Assembly (NCBI GenBank): GCA_016197205.1
Contig: JACPWG010000142.1
Span: 100,537-164,536 of the forward strand
Reading direction: 5' to 3'
DNA length: 64,000 nucleotides
DNA from: Planctomycetota bacterium
GTDB taxonomy: Bacteria; Planctomycetota; MHYJ01; WSZJ01; JACPWG01
This document shows positions 1-8,621 of the stretch, in pieces. Position 1 is the first letter of the stretch; the number at the start of each line of letters is the position of its first letter. The notes beneath the pieces were generated by a model, which was not told the DNA's origin, searched no databases, and worked only from the letters and a program-made list of their open reading frames with translations. Position numbers and translations under genes: made by a program.

Positions 1-120
1 GGCCGGCGGCTTCGGATCGGCGGAGGCCACCGTCCCGGCCCCCACGACCGACACGAACGCCCAAGCCGCCAACAGCCCCGTCGCCGCCCATCCCCGCTCC
101 CGCGTCGCGCCTCCAGTCAT
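1..120 (-). CDS. Secreted protein, 5' end only
   Basis: The first 40 codons of a leftward gene that runs off the window edge. The ATG at 120-118 is preceded by a GGAGG-type ribosome binding site. The peptide has a short charged start (MTGGATRERG), a hydrophobic stretch (AATGLLAAWAFVSVVGAG) and a plausible signal peptidase I site at VASA/DP, so export is likely. The remainder of the protein is outside the window and its function cannot be judged. It is divergent from the alanyl-tRNA editing gene, and the two share a 242-base upstream region. Confidence 0.6.
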   Translation of the reverse strand, partial: MTGGATRERGWAATGLLAAWAFVSVVGAGTVASADPKPPA

Positions 121-362
121 CTCTCGTCCTCCGGCTGTATGACGATTTTATTTTCGACCCCGGCTCACCCCTGCGGGCCGGTGGTCACGGAGGCGAAATC
201 GCAAGGTCAATGCCGGTCGCGACGCAAAGTGGTCTTTACAGGCGCAACTCCCTATTCTATAATATATTGTGTTCTAACGAAAAAATGTGGCCCACCCCGT
301 GCTCCGGGCGGTCTTGTAAGGTCCGCTTGACGAGGCTGGGGTCCAGCGGAGGGACGCGTTTC

Positions 363-1568
363 ATGACCCAAAGACTCTTCTTCGAGAACGCCTACCTCAC
401 GGAGTTCGAGGCACGACCGCTTCGCGTCCAGCGGGAAGGGGAACGCACCGCGGTGGTCCTCGACGCCACGGCCTTCTACCCAACCTCGGGCGGCCAGCCG
501 CACGATCTCGGCGAGCTGGGCGGGGCGCGCGTGTTGAACGTCGAGGAACGCGGCGCGGAGATCGTCCACCTCCTGGATCGCGCTCCCGACTCGGGCCCGG
601 TCCTGCGCGGACGCGTGGACCCGGACCGCCGGCGCGATCACCGCGAACAGCATTCCGGGCAGCACCTGCTCTCCGCCGCTTTCGTCCAGCTCGCCCGCGC
701 CGAGACCAGCTCCTTCCACCTCGGCGCCGAGGAGTGCACGATCGACCTCAGCCGGCCCGCGCTGGGCCCGGACGACCTCGACGCGGCCGAGGACCTTGCC
801 AACCGGATCGTCCGGGAGTGCCGCCCTGTCCGACCCACGATCCATTCCGCGGCCGAGGCGAAGGCCCTCCCTCTCCGAAAGCCGCCCGCCGTCGAAGGCG
901 ACGTGCGCGTCGTTACCGTCGAGGGGTTCGACGTGAGCGCCTGCGGGGGGACCCACGTCGCTCGGACCGGCGAAGTCGGGCAGATCCGCGTCCTGGGCGC
1001 CGAGAAGACGAAGGGCCTGCTCCGGGTCTCGTTCGTCTGCGGCGGCCGGGCGCTGCTCGCCGCGCGCCGGAAGGGACGCCTCCTGGAGGCGCTCCGGGGC
1101 GCGGCCGGGACCTCCGAGCCGGAGCTGCCGGCGGCCTTCGGGCGTCTCCGCGCCGAGGGGGAGCGGCTGCGGAAGGCGCACCAGGAGACGTCGGAGGCGC
1201 TCCTGGCCTACGAGGCCCGGGAACTTTTCGCGGCGGCCCCCGGGGCGGCCGGCGGGACCAAGCTGGTGGTGAAAACGCTCGACGGGCGGGAGATGAAGGA
1301 ACTGTCGTGGCTCGCGGACCGGATCGCCCGCGAGGGCCGCTGCGTGGTTCTCCTGGGCGGGCGCGGCGAACGGGCCTCGCTGGCGTTCGTGCGCTCGGAG
1401 GGCATCGACCTCGACCTGCGGAAGGCGCTCGAGCCCGCGGCGCGCGAGATCGAAGGCAAGGGGGGCGGCCGGCCGAACTTCGTGCAGGCGGGCGGGAGCA
1501 GGCGGGAGGGCGTGGAGGCCGCGCTCGCAGCCGCTCGGGCGTGGGTAGCGGCGGCGCTGGGCGGTTAG
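363..1568 (+). CDS. Alanyl-tRNA editing protein (AlaX-L type)
   Basis: Predicted 401-aa trans-editing hydrolase that removes mischarged Ser or Gly from tRNA-Ala. It matches the editing half of alanyl-tRNA synthetase without the catalytic domain. The zinc-site motifs are visible: HSGQH near residue 97 and the CGGTH motif near 193-199. The C-terminal part is a DHHA1-like domain with the usual glycine-rich end (GGGRPNFVQAGG near 366). The length fits the long AlaX class (about 400 aa). I chose ATG 363 because GGAGGG lies just upstream and the N-terminal residues TQRLFFENAYLTEF fit the family; an upstream in-frame ATG at 210 gives an unlikely extension. A TATAAT-like hexamer at 258-263 may be part of its promoter. 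Cytoplasmic; not in an operon with its downstream neighbours. Confidence 0.9.
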   Translation: MTQRLFFENAYLTEFEARPLRVQREGERTAVVLDATAFYPTSGGQPHDLGELGGARVLNVEERGAEIVHLLDRAPDSGPVLRGRVDPDRRRDHREQHSGQHLLSAAFVQLARAETSSFHLGAEECTIDLSRPALGPDDLDAAEDLANRIVRECRPVRPTIHSAAEAKALPLRKPPAVEGDVRVVTVEGFDVSACGGTHVARTGEVGQIRVLGAEKTKGLLRVSFVCGGRALLAARRKGRLLEALRGAAGTSEPELPAAFGRLRAEGERLRKAHQETSEALLAYEARELFAAAPGAAGGTKLVVKTLDGREMKELSWLADRIAREGRCVVLLGGRGERASLAFVRSEGIDLDLRKALEPAAREIEGKGGGRPNFVQAGGSRREGVEAALAAARAWVAAALGG

Positions 1569-1919
1569 TTCTTTTTTGGGCGCGAGGCGGAGGCGGCGGC
1601 CGCGATCAAAACGCGTGCGCAAGCCTCAGCCCTGCACCCGCGAAAACCGGACCTGGGCGGGACTCAGGCGGGCCCGGGGGTCTCTGCGAGTACGGGTGCA
1701 GGGCGGAAGCCCTGCACCACAACGATCGGTCGTCCATTCGGTTGTCGCATTTTTTTGTAGCGGCACCGCGGTGCTTCACCCTGCGCACGGTCCTCTGCGC
1801 CTCTGTGTCTCTGTGTTTCGTCCACCCTTCCTCCCTCCCCTGCCCTCCCACGCTTCTCACCCGACCCTGATCGCCCACCTCCTCGCCATCCCAACCCCCT
1901 CGCCTACGCCTCCCCTCCC
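1569..1919. other. Intergenic region with degenerate repeat words
   Basis: No gene is supported in these 351 bases between convergent genes. It holds a short inverted repeat (GTGCAGGG...CCCTGCAC, about 1697-1718) and, near 1791-1820, a stretch reading CTCTGTGTCTCTGTG on the + strand. The latter is the reverse complement of words found in the core of the 240-bp repeat family present at 35.4, 37.0, 44.6 and 47.5 kb, so it may be a decayed copy. Confidence 0.5.
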
Positions 1920-2330
1920 TTACGCCTCACTCCCCTTCGCGCCTTCCGCCGCGCGGCGCGCCTGGCACTCCGAACACGGGCAGATCTCTCGGAGGAAACG
2001 GAACGAATACAGCCCCGTGTTGTGGCCGTCGCTCCACTCGAAGCGCACGGCGTACGCGCCGACCGGTTCGAATTTCCGGATGACCACGTCCTCCGCGATC
2101 TGCGAGACCTCCACCCGCCGCTTTCCCGACCACTCGTCCACGCACGCGGCGCACGGACAGCTCACGCGCAGGTACTTGAACCGGTAGGTCGACACGTGGC
2201 CGTCTCCCCACGTCCACTCGAGCGTCGCCGCGTCCACGCGCTTCACGTCCCGCGGCTCCAGCTTCAGTGCGTCCTCGTCCGGCCGCGGTTGCCCTTCCAG
2301 ATGACGCAGGGGCTGTTCGGAAGGTTTCAT
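1920..2330 (-). CDS. DUF971-domain protein, two Cys-containing repeats
   Basis: 136-aa protein of the DUF971 / gamma-butyrobetaine-hydroxylase N-terminal-like family, a small metal-binding fold of uncertain role that is often linked to Fe-S or redox proteins. Two tandem copies of the motif are visible: WTWGDGH...FKYLRVSCPCAAC in the first half and FEWSDGHNTG...FLREICPCSEC in the second, each with a CPCxxC cluster. The ATG at 2330 lies 28 bases after the stop codon of the upstream thioredoxin/NHL gene on the same strand, so the two probably form one transcript. A longer reading frame upstream overlaps that gene and is not credible. The family call is firm, the function unknown. Confidence 0.82.
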   Translation of the reverse strand: MKPSEQPLRHLEGQPRPDEDALKLEPRDVKRVDAATLEWTWGDGHVSTYRFKYLRVSCPCAACVDEWSGKRRVEVSQIAEDVVIRKFEPVGAYAVRFEWSDGHNTGLYSFRFLREICPCSECQARRAAEGAKGSEA

Positions 2331-2358
2331 GGGTCGCAGTCCCCGAAAAATTCTCCGC

Positions 2359-3831
2359 CTAGGACTCGAGGCCGGCCAAGACCAGCGTCGAGACCGCGCG
2401 CGTCGCCAGGTCGCACACGCGCACGGCGTGGTTATTCGTATCCGCAACGTAGAGCTGGTCCCCCAGCACGGCGAGCCCGCCCGGCTCGTGGAACCGGGCG
2501 CGTTCACCGTCCACGAAGCCCGGCTGCCCGTCCCCCGCGAAGGTCGCCGAGGTCTTCTCCTCGGGGTCGAGCTCCTTGAGCTTGTGGTTGAACGTGTCCG
2601 CCACGAACAGGCGACCCGCGTGGTACAGGCACGCGAGCGGATGCTGGAGCCGCACGAGCGCGCCGCGACCGTCGCGATCGCCGAACTCGAACAGCCCCTC
2701 CCCGACCACGGTCGACACCAACCCCTTCTCATGCAAGTCGGTCGCGCGAATGGCGCTCACCTCGCTGTCGGCGACGAAGAGGAACCCGCCCCCGACGGCC
2801 AGCCCGCTGGGCTGCGCGAAGGCGGCCTCGTCGAGGGGTCCGTCGAGCAGGTCCTCGCGGCCGGAGCCCGCGTACGGCCTCACGCTCCCCTTCGCGCCGA
2901 GGTCCAGCACCCAGAGGCGGTGGTCACCGGCCATCGCGATAAAGAGCCGGTGTTTGTCCAGCGCGAGGTCCCAGGGGGAGTTCAGGGCCGTCTTCCGCCC
3001 CGGTCCGCCCCCCGCGCCGCCGCGCGCGCGCTCCCCGGTCCCCGCGAGGGTCGAGACCCTGCGCGCGGCCAGGTCGACCGCGCGGATCGCATGGTTTTCC
3101 GTGTCCGCGACGAAGAGCGTGCCGCCGGAGCACGCGAGTCCCTGCGGCTGGAAAAAGGAGCACGCCTCGTACGCGCCGTCCTCGAAGCCGGCACGCCCGC
3201 TGCCGATCACCGACAGCACCTGGCCCGAGGCTGCCACCTCGAGGAGGCGGTGGTGGTTCGTATCGGACACGAAGAGCCGCGGCGGGGAGCCGCGCGCGCA
3301 AAGCTTCCCGGGGAAGGCCAGGAGGCCGGTTTCCTCCTCTTCCCGCCGGTAGCGCACGGGCGTGCGGTCAAGCGTACCTTTTTTTTCATGCTCGGCGAGC
3401 GTCCGGCCGACGACCTGCTCCAGCAGCTCGTAGTGCCCTTCGCCGGAGACGCCGCCCACCAGGTAGCCCTCGGGATCGATGACGACGAGCGTGGGCCAGC
3501 CGCGGATGCCGTACCGGCCCCAGTTCACGAACTCGCCGTCGTTCGCGACCGGGTGGTCCACGCCGTGGCGCAGGATCGCCTTCCGGAGGTTGGCTGCGTC
3601 CTTTTCGGTGCTGAACTTCGCGGAGTGGATGCCCACGACGGCCAGGGCGTCTCCATATTTTTTTTCGAGCCGCCGGAGGTCGGGGAAGACGTGCCTGCAG
3701 TTGATGCAGCCGTAGGTCCAGAAATCGAGCAGGACGACCTTGCCGCGGAGGTCGCGCAGGCGGACGGGCCCGGCGGCGTTCAGCCAACCGGTCTCGCCTT
3801 CGAGCTCGGGGGCCTGGACGCGTTCGGCCAT
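2359..3831 (-). CDS. Thioredoxin-fold plus NHL beta-propeller protein (NHLRC2-like)
   Basis: 490-aa protein with the architecture of NHLRC2: an N-terminal thioredoxin-like domain (about residues 1-150) followed by NHL-type beta-propeller repeats. The redox motif is C42-I-N-C45 in the context FWTYGCINC, the same form as in NHLRC2 relatives. The propeller blades show recurring LFVADT.NH and GLA signatures (FVSDTNHHR, FVADTENHA, FVADTFNHK, YVADTNNHA). No signal peptide is seen, so it is probably cytoplasmic. ATG 3831 was chosen because the thioredoxin fold starts immediately after it. First gene of a likely two-gene operon with the DUF971 protein. The biochemical role in bacteria is unclear; the domain assignment is confident. 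Confidence 0.88.
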   Translation of the reverse strand: MAERVQAPELEGETGWLNAAGPVRLRDLRGKVVLLDFWTYGCINCRHVFPDLRRLEKKYGDALAVVGIHSAKFSTEKDAANLRKAILRHGVDHPVANDGEFVNWGRYGIRGWPTLVVIDPEGYLVGGVSGEGHYELLEQVVGRTLAEHEKKGTLDRTPVRYRREEEETGLLAFPGKLCARGSPPRLFVSDTNHHRLLEVAASGQVLSVIGSGRAGFEDGAYEACSFFQPQGLACSGGTLFVADTENHAIRAVDLAARRVSTLAGTGERARGGAGGGPGRKTALNSPWDLALDKHRLFIAMAGDHRLWVLDLGAKGSVRPYAGSGREDLLDGPLDEAAFAQPSGLAVGGGFLFVADSEVSAIRATDLHEKGLVSTVVGEGLFEFGDRDGRGALVRLQHPLACLYHAGRLFVADTFNHKLKELDPEEKTSATFAGDGQPGFVDGERARFHEPGGLAVLGDQLYVADTNNHAVRVCDLATRAVSTLVLAGLES

Positions 3832-3937
3832 GGGAACCTCTCGCCGCCGGGCGGCGTTCCGGGTGCAGGGAGATGCCCCGGACCGTTCCCTGGGGATCGT
3901 CCCGTCGCCGAGCGGCGGGGGCGTGCTGGACCGGGTA

Positions 3938-4030
<93 letters not shown>

Positions 4031-4117
4031 GTGCGCAAAGGGATTGTCAAGGTAGCGCATGGGGGGTCGAGATTCAAGCAAAAACGAGGCGGGCCTACTG
4101 GGGAGGCGCGAGAGCGC

Positions 4118-5839
4118 TCAGTCCCGCCGATAGGAAATCGAGGCCTCGCCGGTACGCCCGAAGGGTCGGTACACGAGCGAGCCTCTGGGTGCGCCGGGCG
4201 GGACCCGGAAGAGGAGATAGCCCGAGCCCGCAGCCCCGTTGCGGAGCACCGAAGCGGCCACGACCGGCCCGGGCGCGCCGTGGCTTTCCGAGAGGTACTC
4301 GCGCCCTTCGGACTGGTACGTGAAAAGCGTCGGGCCGATCGGGAGGCGCTCATAGCCGCGGTTCTCGACGCGGACGTGCACGACGATGACCTGCTCGGAC
4401 TCGGACGCCTCCCGGGGTTGCCCGGGGGACTCCGGCTGCGAGGCGCCGCCGGCGGCCACGTCAGGCGGTGGGTCGGGGTTCTCCTCGAACTGCCAGCGTA
4501 CCAGGGCGGAGCGCAGCCCCTCCAGGCGCCGGCGCGTGTCCTGGCCGCGGCCTTCGGCGAGCAGGGCGGCCTCGGCGGCACGGCGACCCTCCGCTGCGGG
4601 GTCGAAGGCCGCGGGCGGGGCGCCGGGGCCGGGAGCGGCCTCCGCGCGCGAGGTAGGGGATTCACCTGAGGGGGAGGCCGACGGTAGGCGCAACGGGCCG
4701 GGCGCGGAGCGAGGGCCCGGCCGGATGAGCGGCGCGGGGGAGGGGGGCGGCGCTGCCTCGGAACCGGCGAAGACCACCAGCAGAATCGCCGCGAGGCCTG
4801 CGCCACCGGCCGCGATCCAGACACCGGGCACACCGAGAGGGCTGGACCCGGGCGACGTCAAGTGCCGGGCGGAGGCGGCCGCTCGCGCAGGAGAGGGGGC
4901 GTGAGCGGACGAGGAGGCGGGCCCGGGCGTGCGTGCCGCGGACGAAGCTCCAGGAGAGCCGCCGGCCGCCGCGGGAGCCGCTACCGCCGCCGCTGCGGCG
5001 GCGAGGTCGTTCGGCGAGAGCGCGGGGCGGATCGCGCTCGACTCCTCGATGGCCGCCGTCAGCGCGTTCTTGAGCGCGCGGGTGTCGGGTCCGTGCCAGC
5101 GTCCGGTGCGCCCCTGCCCCCGCCCGCCGGGGAGGGGCTGAGGCTTCACGGGCTCCCAGGTCCCGGAGGGAAGAATCGGGGCTTCCGAAGAGGCCTCCGC
5201 CGAACGTGGGGTCCGGATGGAGTCGAGGCCCGCGCGCGAAACGGTGACGTCCACCGCGTCCGCAGCCTCGGCGTCCATCGGGTCGACCGGCGCCTCTCCC
5301 CCCGGCTCTCCACCCTCCCGCCCAGCCTCCAAACGCTCGCCCGGTGAGGCTACCGCCTCCGTGCCTCCGTCGACCTCGGCCGGCTGCGCCGGCGCCTCCT
5401 CGGCGGCGGGCGCGAGCACGCCCGCACGGGCCGCGTCGCTCTCGTCGGCCATCGCAGCGCTCGTGTCGTCGGCCGCCTTTATCGCCGGCGGCCCGGCCGG
5501 CGCGGTCGGGGAGGACACGGCCGGCCCTCGCGGGCACGAAGCGTCCTCCTCGTGCGCCTCGCCCCCGCACCGCGGACAAAGCTCAGGTTCGGCCCCGTCT
5601 CCCGCGGCCAGGATCGCGTGGGCCTGCGCCGGGGAGAGGACCTCGGTCACCGGCGTGGGAAGCGCGGGCTTCGACTTCGGCGGGGCCAGTTCCTCGGCGG
5701 GGAGCCAGCGCGAAAGCGAGCGGTTCGGGACGCGCAGCCGCCGCCCACAGGCCGTGCACCAGGCCTTGCTGCCCGCCACGGAAGCGGGCACGCCGAGCTT
5801 CTGGCCGCACGGGCAATAGAACTTGATCACGTCTTCCAT
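4118..5839 (-). CDS. Zinc-ribbon, single-pass membrane protein with C-terminal Ig-like domain
   Basis: 573-aa protein. It begins with a zinc ribbon (YCPCGQKL...WCTACGRRLRVP, residues 6-36), a form common at the start of planctomycete regulatory and membrane proteins. A second CPRC/C motif follows near 115-130. A long Pro/Ala/Ser-rich, low-complexity region of roughly 250 residues leads to one hydrophobic segment (WIAAGGAGLAAILLVVFAG, near 370-390). The C-terminal 110 residues (VIVVHVRVENRG..., ending in GEASISYRRD) resemble DUF4352-type beta-sandwich domains. Probable topology is cytoplasmic zinc ribbon, external C-terminus. ATG 5839 was preferred because the ribbon starts directly after it. 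Function unknown. Confidence 0.72.
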   Translation of the reverse strand: MEDVIKFYCPCGQKLGVPASVAGSKAWCTACGRRLRVPNRSLSRWLPAEELAPPKSKPALPTPVTEVLSPAQAHAILAAGDGAEPELCPRCGGEAHEEDASCPRGPAVSSPTAPAGPPAIKAADDTSAAMADESDAARAGVLAPAAEEAPAQPAEVDGGTEAVASPGERLEAGREGGEPGGEAPVDPMDAEAADAVDVTVSRAGLDSIRTPRSAEASSEAPILPSGTWEPVKPQPLPGGRGQGRTGRWHGPDTRALKNALTAAIEESSAIRPALSPNDLAAAAAAVAAPAAAGGSPGASSAARTPGPASSSAHAPSPARAAASARHLTSPGSSPLGVPGVWIAAGGAGLAAILLVVFAGSEAAPPPSPAPLIRPGPRSAPGPLRLPSASPSGESPTSRAEAAPGPGAPPAAFDPAAEGRRAAEAALLAEGRGQDTRRRLEGLRSALVRWQFEENPDPPPDVAAGGASQPESPGQPREASESEQVIVVHVRVENRGYERLPIGPTLFTYQSEGREYLSESHGAPGPVVAASVLRNGAAGSGYLLFRVPPGAPRGSLVYRPFGRTGEASISYRRD

Positions 5840-6080
5840 GCGGGTCCCCGGGTCGGGCCTCCGTTCGCACACGTTGACCGCTCGCGCTCGGGGCTCGATG
5901 CCTCCCCGCAGCCCGAGGGGCATTCTCACCCCCAAGCCGCCCCGCATCATACCCGGCGGCGGCCGTGGGAGGCAAGCACGGCTGTCTGGCCTACCCGGGG
6001 TGTTCGCCCGCCCAGCGGCGTGGCAGTGGACCGCCGAGCCATCCAGCGGAGCCCAAAAGCCGTTGCGAGACGTGCAAAAA

Positions 6081-6145
6081 TGGCGGAGGGCGAGGGATTC
6101 GAACCCCCGGTGACATTGCTGCCACAGCGGTTTTCAAGACCGCCG
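6081..6145 (-). repeat. Left attachment site (attL), truncated tRNA-Ser(TGA) copy
   Basis: Identical over 65 bp to 17129-17193. It contains the anticodon loop, variable arm, T arm, acceptor 3' strand and CCA of tRNA-Ser(TGA), but the 5' half of the tRNA is missing, so it is not a functional tRNA gene. Identity stops sharply at both edges. Confidence 0.93.
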
Positions 6146-6197
6146 ACGCGATTCCACAATGCATTTACTGTGCGAAACTTGCGGCAATTGTATTTTG

Positions 6198-6221
6198 CCA
6201 GGCATACTCCAAGGCATACTA
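6198..6221. repeat. Candidate integrase arm site, left
   Basis: Two direct copies of AGGCATACT spaced 12 bases apart, start to start. A 24-bp block differing at one position recurs at 17012-17035, near the other end of the element and in the same orientation. It is 53 bases inside attL, between attL and the integrase stop codon. Position and pairing suggest arm-type binding by the integrase or an excision factor; this is inference. Confidence 0.55.
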
Positions 6222-6245
6222 TCCGTCCCGGGAAACGCCCTTATT

Positions 6246-7403
6246 TCATTCGTGAATTGCGCCTTTCCCCTCTCCCGTTTCGCCCGCCTCCGCGTCGAGC
6301 CCAAGCGTGTTCCCGAGGCGCGCAATCGCTGCCCGCCCGGCCTCCGGCGCGAAATGCGCATAGCGCATCGTAACGGCGAGCGTCGAGTGTCCGAGGATCT
6401 TCGCGACGTCGAAGATCGGCACGCCGGCGGCGACCATGAGCGAGGCGGACGTGTGCCGAAGGGTGTGGAACGTGACGGCGTCGCGCTTTGCTACGGGGAT
6501 CGCCTGACAGCGGAAAACGGCCGCTTCGAACATCAGCCGGAGCGCGTGGTCGCCGATGGGCGAACCGTCTCCGAGAGTGAAGAGCGGGTCCGAACCGTCC
6601 AGAGCGGGCGTCCTTCGCCCGGCGCGTAGCGCGAGCAGCTCCCGGCAGAGGTCGTCAGTCATAGGCACGACGCGCCCCCGGCCCGCCTTCTCGCTCTCGG
6701 CGCGCATCACCAACTCGCGCCGGTCGAAGTCCGCGTCGCGCCAGCGGAGGGCGAGCAGGTCGCCCCGACGGGCGCCGGTTGACAACGCGGCCACGAGAAG
6801 CGGCCGGAGGATGGGCGAGGCGGAGGCCACAAGAGCCCGTGCTTCTGCCGCGGAGAGGTACGTTTCGCGCGCGCGGCCCTTCTCGGAGAAGCGTTCAACG
6901 CCCTTGACGGGGTTGTCTTCGACGTAGCCTTGCCGAATCGCCCAGCGGAAAAGCGCGGAGGCAAGGGCGAGGTCGCGGTTGACCGTCGCTCCCGAGGCAC
7001 CCTCCTTCTGTCGCTCCGCCGCCCAGCGTTCCAGGTCTTGCGCGCGGACATGGGAGAGAAGACTCCCGGCCCACGGCGCACGGAGGAGGACGCGGAGGCG
7101 CTTCACATCCCCTGCGAAGGTTGAAGGCTTCTTCCTCGCGTGCGCGTGTTCGAGGTACAGCGGCGCGGCGTCCTTGAACGTGAGGCGCGCGCCTCGCGTG
7201 TCGCCGAACACCTCCGCAAGGACGGTCGCCACGGGCACCCCGCCGGTCAACGTCGCGTGGGCAGTCGCAAGTTTCTTTTCCGCGACGGTCCGCGTGGGGC
7301 CGGCCGAACGCAGGTAGCGCCGGCCCTGCCAGGTGAAGAGGGCGTAGAACCCGGGTCTTGGCGGGCGCGCCAGGACCGTTCCAAACGCACGGCGCTTCTT
7401 CAT
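6246..7403 (-). CDS. Tyrosine-recombinase integrase
   Basis: 385-aa site-specific recombinase of the phage integrase family, expected to insert and excise the element at tRNA-Ser(TGA). The N-terminal part (about 50-180) holds the arm/core-binding SAM-like helices. The catalytic domain has the first Arg in STGARRGDLL (near 208), the HTLRHT box (near 311), the LGHS His, and the nucleophile Tyr in MRYAHF (near 346). The protein appears full length and intact. Its start codon overlaps the stop codon of the upstream ORF6N gene by 4 bases, so the two are likely co-translated. It sits 100 bases inside attL. Confidence 0.95.
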   Translation of the reverse strand: MKKRRAFGTVLARPPRPGFYALFTWQGRRYLRSAGPTRTVAEKKLATAHATLTGGVPVATVLAEVFGDTRGARLTFKDAAPLYLEHAHARKKPSTFAGDVKRLRVLLRAPWAGSLLSHVRAQDLERWAAERQKEGASGATVNRDLALASALFRWAIRQGYVEDNPVKGVERFSEKGRARETYLSAAEARALVASASPILRPLLVAALSTGARRGDLLALRWRDADFDRRELVMRAESEKAGRGRVVPMTDDLCRELLALRAGRRTPALDGSDPLFTLGDGSPIGDHALRLMFEAAVFRCQAIPVAKRDAVTFHTLRHTSASLMVAAGVPIFDVAKILGHSTLAVTMRYAHFAPEAGRAAIARLGNTLGLDAEAGETGEGKGAIHE

Positions 7404-7765
7404 GCTCCCTCCAGGGTCTCGAACCCTGCCGCACCCGCGTCCACGACCGCCCGCACGATCTCCACGTTGAAGCGCGCTGCAAGCTCACCGGGAAGGACCG
7501 TTGACAGCATCGCGACGCCTACCGCGGTCAAAGCGACGGGACGGCCGCGCCAGCGGAGCCTCCGGGCTTCTGCGGCGGAGACGCGGAAGGCGAGGTCCGG
7601 CGGGAAGCGCCCAGCTTCTTCACGGAGGGCGCGGCGGAGCGCGGCCAGGGGAACGCCGTAGAGCCGGGCCGCGTCGCGGTCGAGAAGGACTTGCCGGCCG
7701 CGCACGCGCCGAACGGCGAATGCGGCGTTGACGGGAGGGCCTGAGGCGGGTATCATGGCGTGCAT
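7400..7765 (-). CDS. ORF6N-domain DNA-binding protein
   Basis: 121-aa protein. The first 90 residues match the ORF6N domain found in phage and mobile-element regulators: RGRQVLLDRDAARLYGVP, a RFPPDLAFRVS block, and the conserved tail ALTAVGVAMLSTVL, which in relatives reads FTEQGVAML. These domains are thought to bind DNA. GGAG lies upstream of ATG 7765; an in-frame ATG at 7756 is an alternative. The stop overlaps the integrase start, suggesting joint expression and a possible role in regulating integration. The upstream region holds two perfect hairpins (see 7773-7827). Confidence 0.75.
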   Translation of the reverse strand: MHAMIPASGPPVNAAFAVRRVRGRQVLLDRDAARLYGVPLAALRRALREEAGRFPPDLAFRVSAAEARRLRWRGRPVALTAVGVAMLSTVLPGELAARFNVEIVRAVVDAGAAGFETLEGA

Positions 7766-7772
7766 CCTACTC

Positions 7773-7827
7773 CGACGCCCAAGGGCGTCGCCCTATCGCG
7801 GCCGTCGCCTCACACGCGACGGCCGCG
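7773..7827. promoter_or_regulatory. Two adjacent perfect inverted repeats upstream of the ORF6N gene
   Basis: An 8-bp stem with a 2-base loop (CGACGCCC/GGGCGTCG, 7773-7790) is followed by a 12-bp stem with a 7-base loop (CGCGGCCGTCGC, 7797-7808 and 7816-7827). They lie between the HTH/zinc-finger gene and the ORF6N gene on the leftward transcript. There is no T run, so intrinsic termination is not well supported. The first stem ends 8 bases from the ATG and overlaps the likely ribosome binding site, so an operator or translation-control hairpin is possible. Confidence 0.45.
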
Positions 7828-7892
7828 GTCGTTTCCGGGCATCATACTCGCGCGAGCGTGCGGACGCAAGCGCAGCCCGGGCCCGGCGGCGA

Positions 7893-8417
7893 TCACTTCT
7901 GCTTCGCCTTCCCGCCCCTCCGGTCTTGCGCGTAGTGCGCCCAGCACGTTCCTTTCGCGACCGTCGGACGGTCGCAGCCTGGCACGGAGCAGCCGGGCTT
8001 CGGGCCGGGCCGGTTCGGGCGACCGCGCCGCCGCCGCTCGGCTACGCCCAAGGCCCGAAAGTCCGCGGCGTGCCGTTCCATGTGCCGGGCGAGGTCCTCG
8101 ACGCCTCGGAGGGCGGACGACTTGCAGCCGGGACCTGGACAGCGCCACCCGCCTTTCGTGCCGGCGCCGTGGAGCACGCGAAGGTGGCCGGCGAGCGCCT
8201 CGGGCCCGCCTCCTTCGAAGGGACAGCGAAGCGCCGGGCAGGGCCAGGAGGACGCGACCGCCTCAGCCGCGACGCCGCGAACGAGCAGTCGGCGGGGGCC
8301 GAGCCTTTGGGAGGGGATCTTCCCGGACAGGGCCCAGCGGAGGACCGTGGTCGGGTGGACGCGGAGCCGCCGCGCCGCCGCGGCCACAGGGAGCCACTCT
8401 GGAGAGGGACGGGCCAT
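7893..8417 (-). CDS. HTH (excisionase-like) protein fused to zinc-finger motifs
   Basis: 174-aa protein. Residues 8-50 form a MerR/excisionase-type winged HTH (WLPVAAAARRLRVHPTTVLRWALSGKIPSQ, then RLLVRG). Two finger-like repeats follow: CPALRCPFEG...HLRVLHG and CPGPGCKSS...HMERH, both of C-x-C...H-x-H form. A third motif near the end reads GCSVPGCDRP...CWAHY. The N-terminus is typical of directionality factors of integrative elements; fusion to fingers is unusual to my knowledge. It is driven by a near-consensus promoter at 8458-8486 with tandem repeats just upstream. Likely role: control of excision or element transcription (inference). Confidence 0.65.
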   Translation of the reverse strand: MARPSPEWLPVAAAARRLRVHPTTVLRWALSGKIPSQRLGPRRLLVRGVAAEAVASSWPCPALRCPFEGGGPEALAGHLRVLHGAGTKGGWRCPGPGCKSSALRGVEDLARHMERHAADFRALGVAERRRRGRPNRPGPKPGCSVPGCDRPTVAKGTCWAHYAQDRRGGKAKQK

Positions 8418-8457
8418 GCTCTACGCCTCGCGCAAGACCTTGGGGGGGACGTCAGGA

Positions 8458-8486
8458 AGCATACCGCGGGCGCGTCAATTTGTCAA
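8458..8486 (-). promoter_or_regulatory. Sigma70-type promoter for the HTH/zinc-finger gene
   Basis: On the minus strand TTGACA (8486-8481), a 17-base spacer and TATGCT (8463-8458). The expected start lies about 34 bases before ATG 8417. This is the closest match to a consensus promoter inside the element. Confidence 0.7.
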
Positions 8487-8491
8487 TAATA

Positions 8492-8510
8492 TAATGCAGT
8501 CTAATGCAGT
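8492..8510. repeat. Tandem direct repeat upstream of the promoter
   Basis: Two copies of TAATGCAGT (8492-8500 and 8502-8510), start to start 10 bp, i.e. one helical turn apart, placed just upstream of the -35 box. This spacing suits cooperative binding of a small regulator. The surrounding 8487-8621 is noncoding and AT-richer than the element average. Confidence 0.5.
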
Positions 8511-8621
8511 TTGTCATGGCAGTGTGTGTGATGAATACGAGTAGAAATGGGCGGAATTCTGGCTTCATCGAATGCACCATAATCACGCTTATCGGACGTC
8601 ATCCCCACCCTAGGGTCGATC

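Noticed and set aside
252..1622. 456-aa minus frame
   Set aside because: Shadow of the alanyl-tRNA editing gene.
6081..6172. A second tRNA-Ser(TGA) gene
   Set aside because: The 5' half (acceptor and D arm) is missing; the sequence is the attL copy only.
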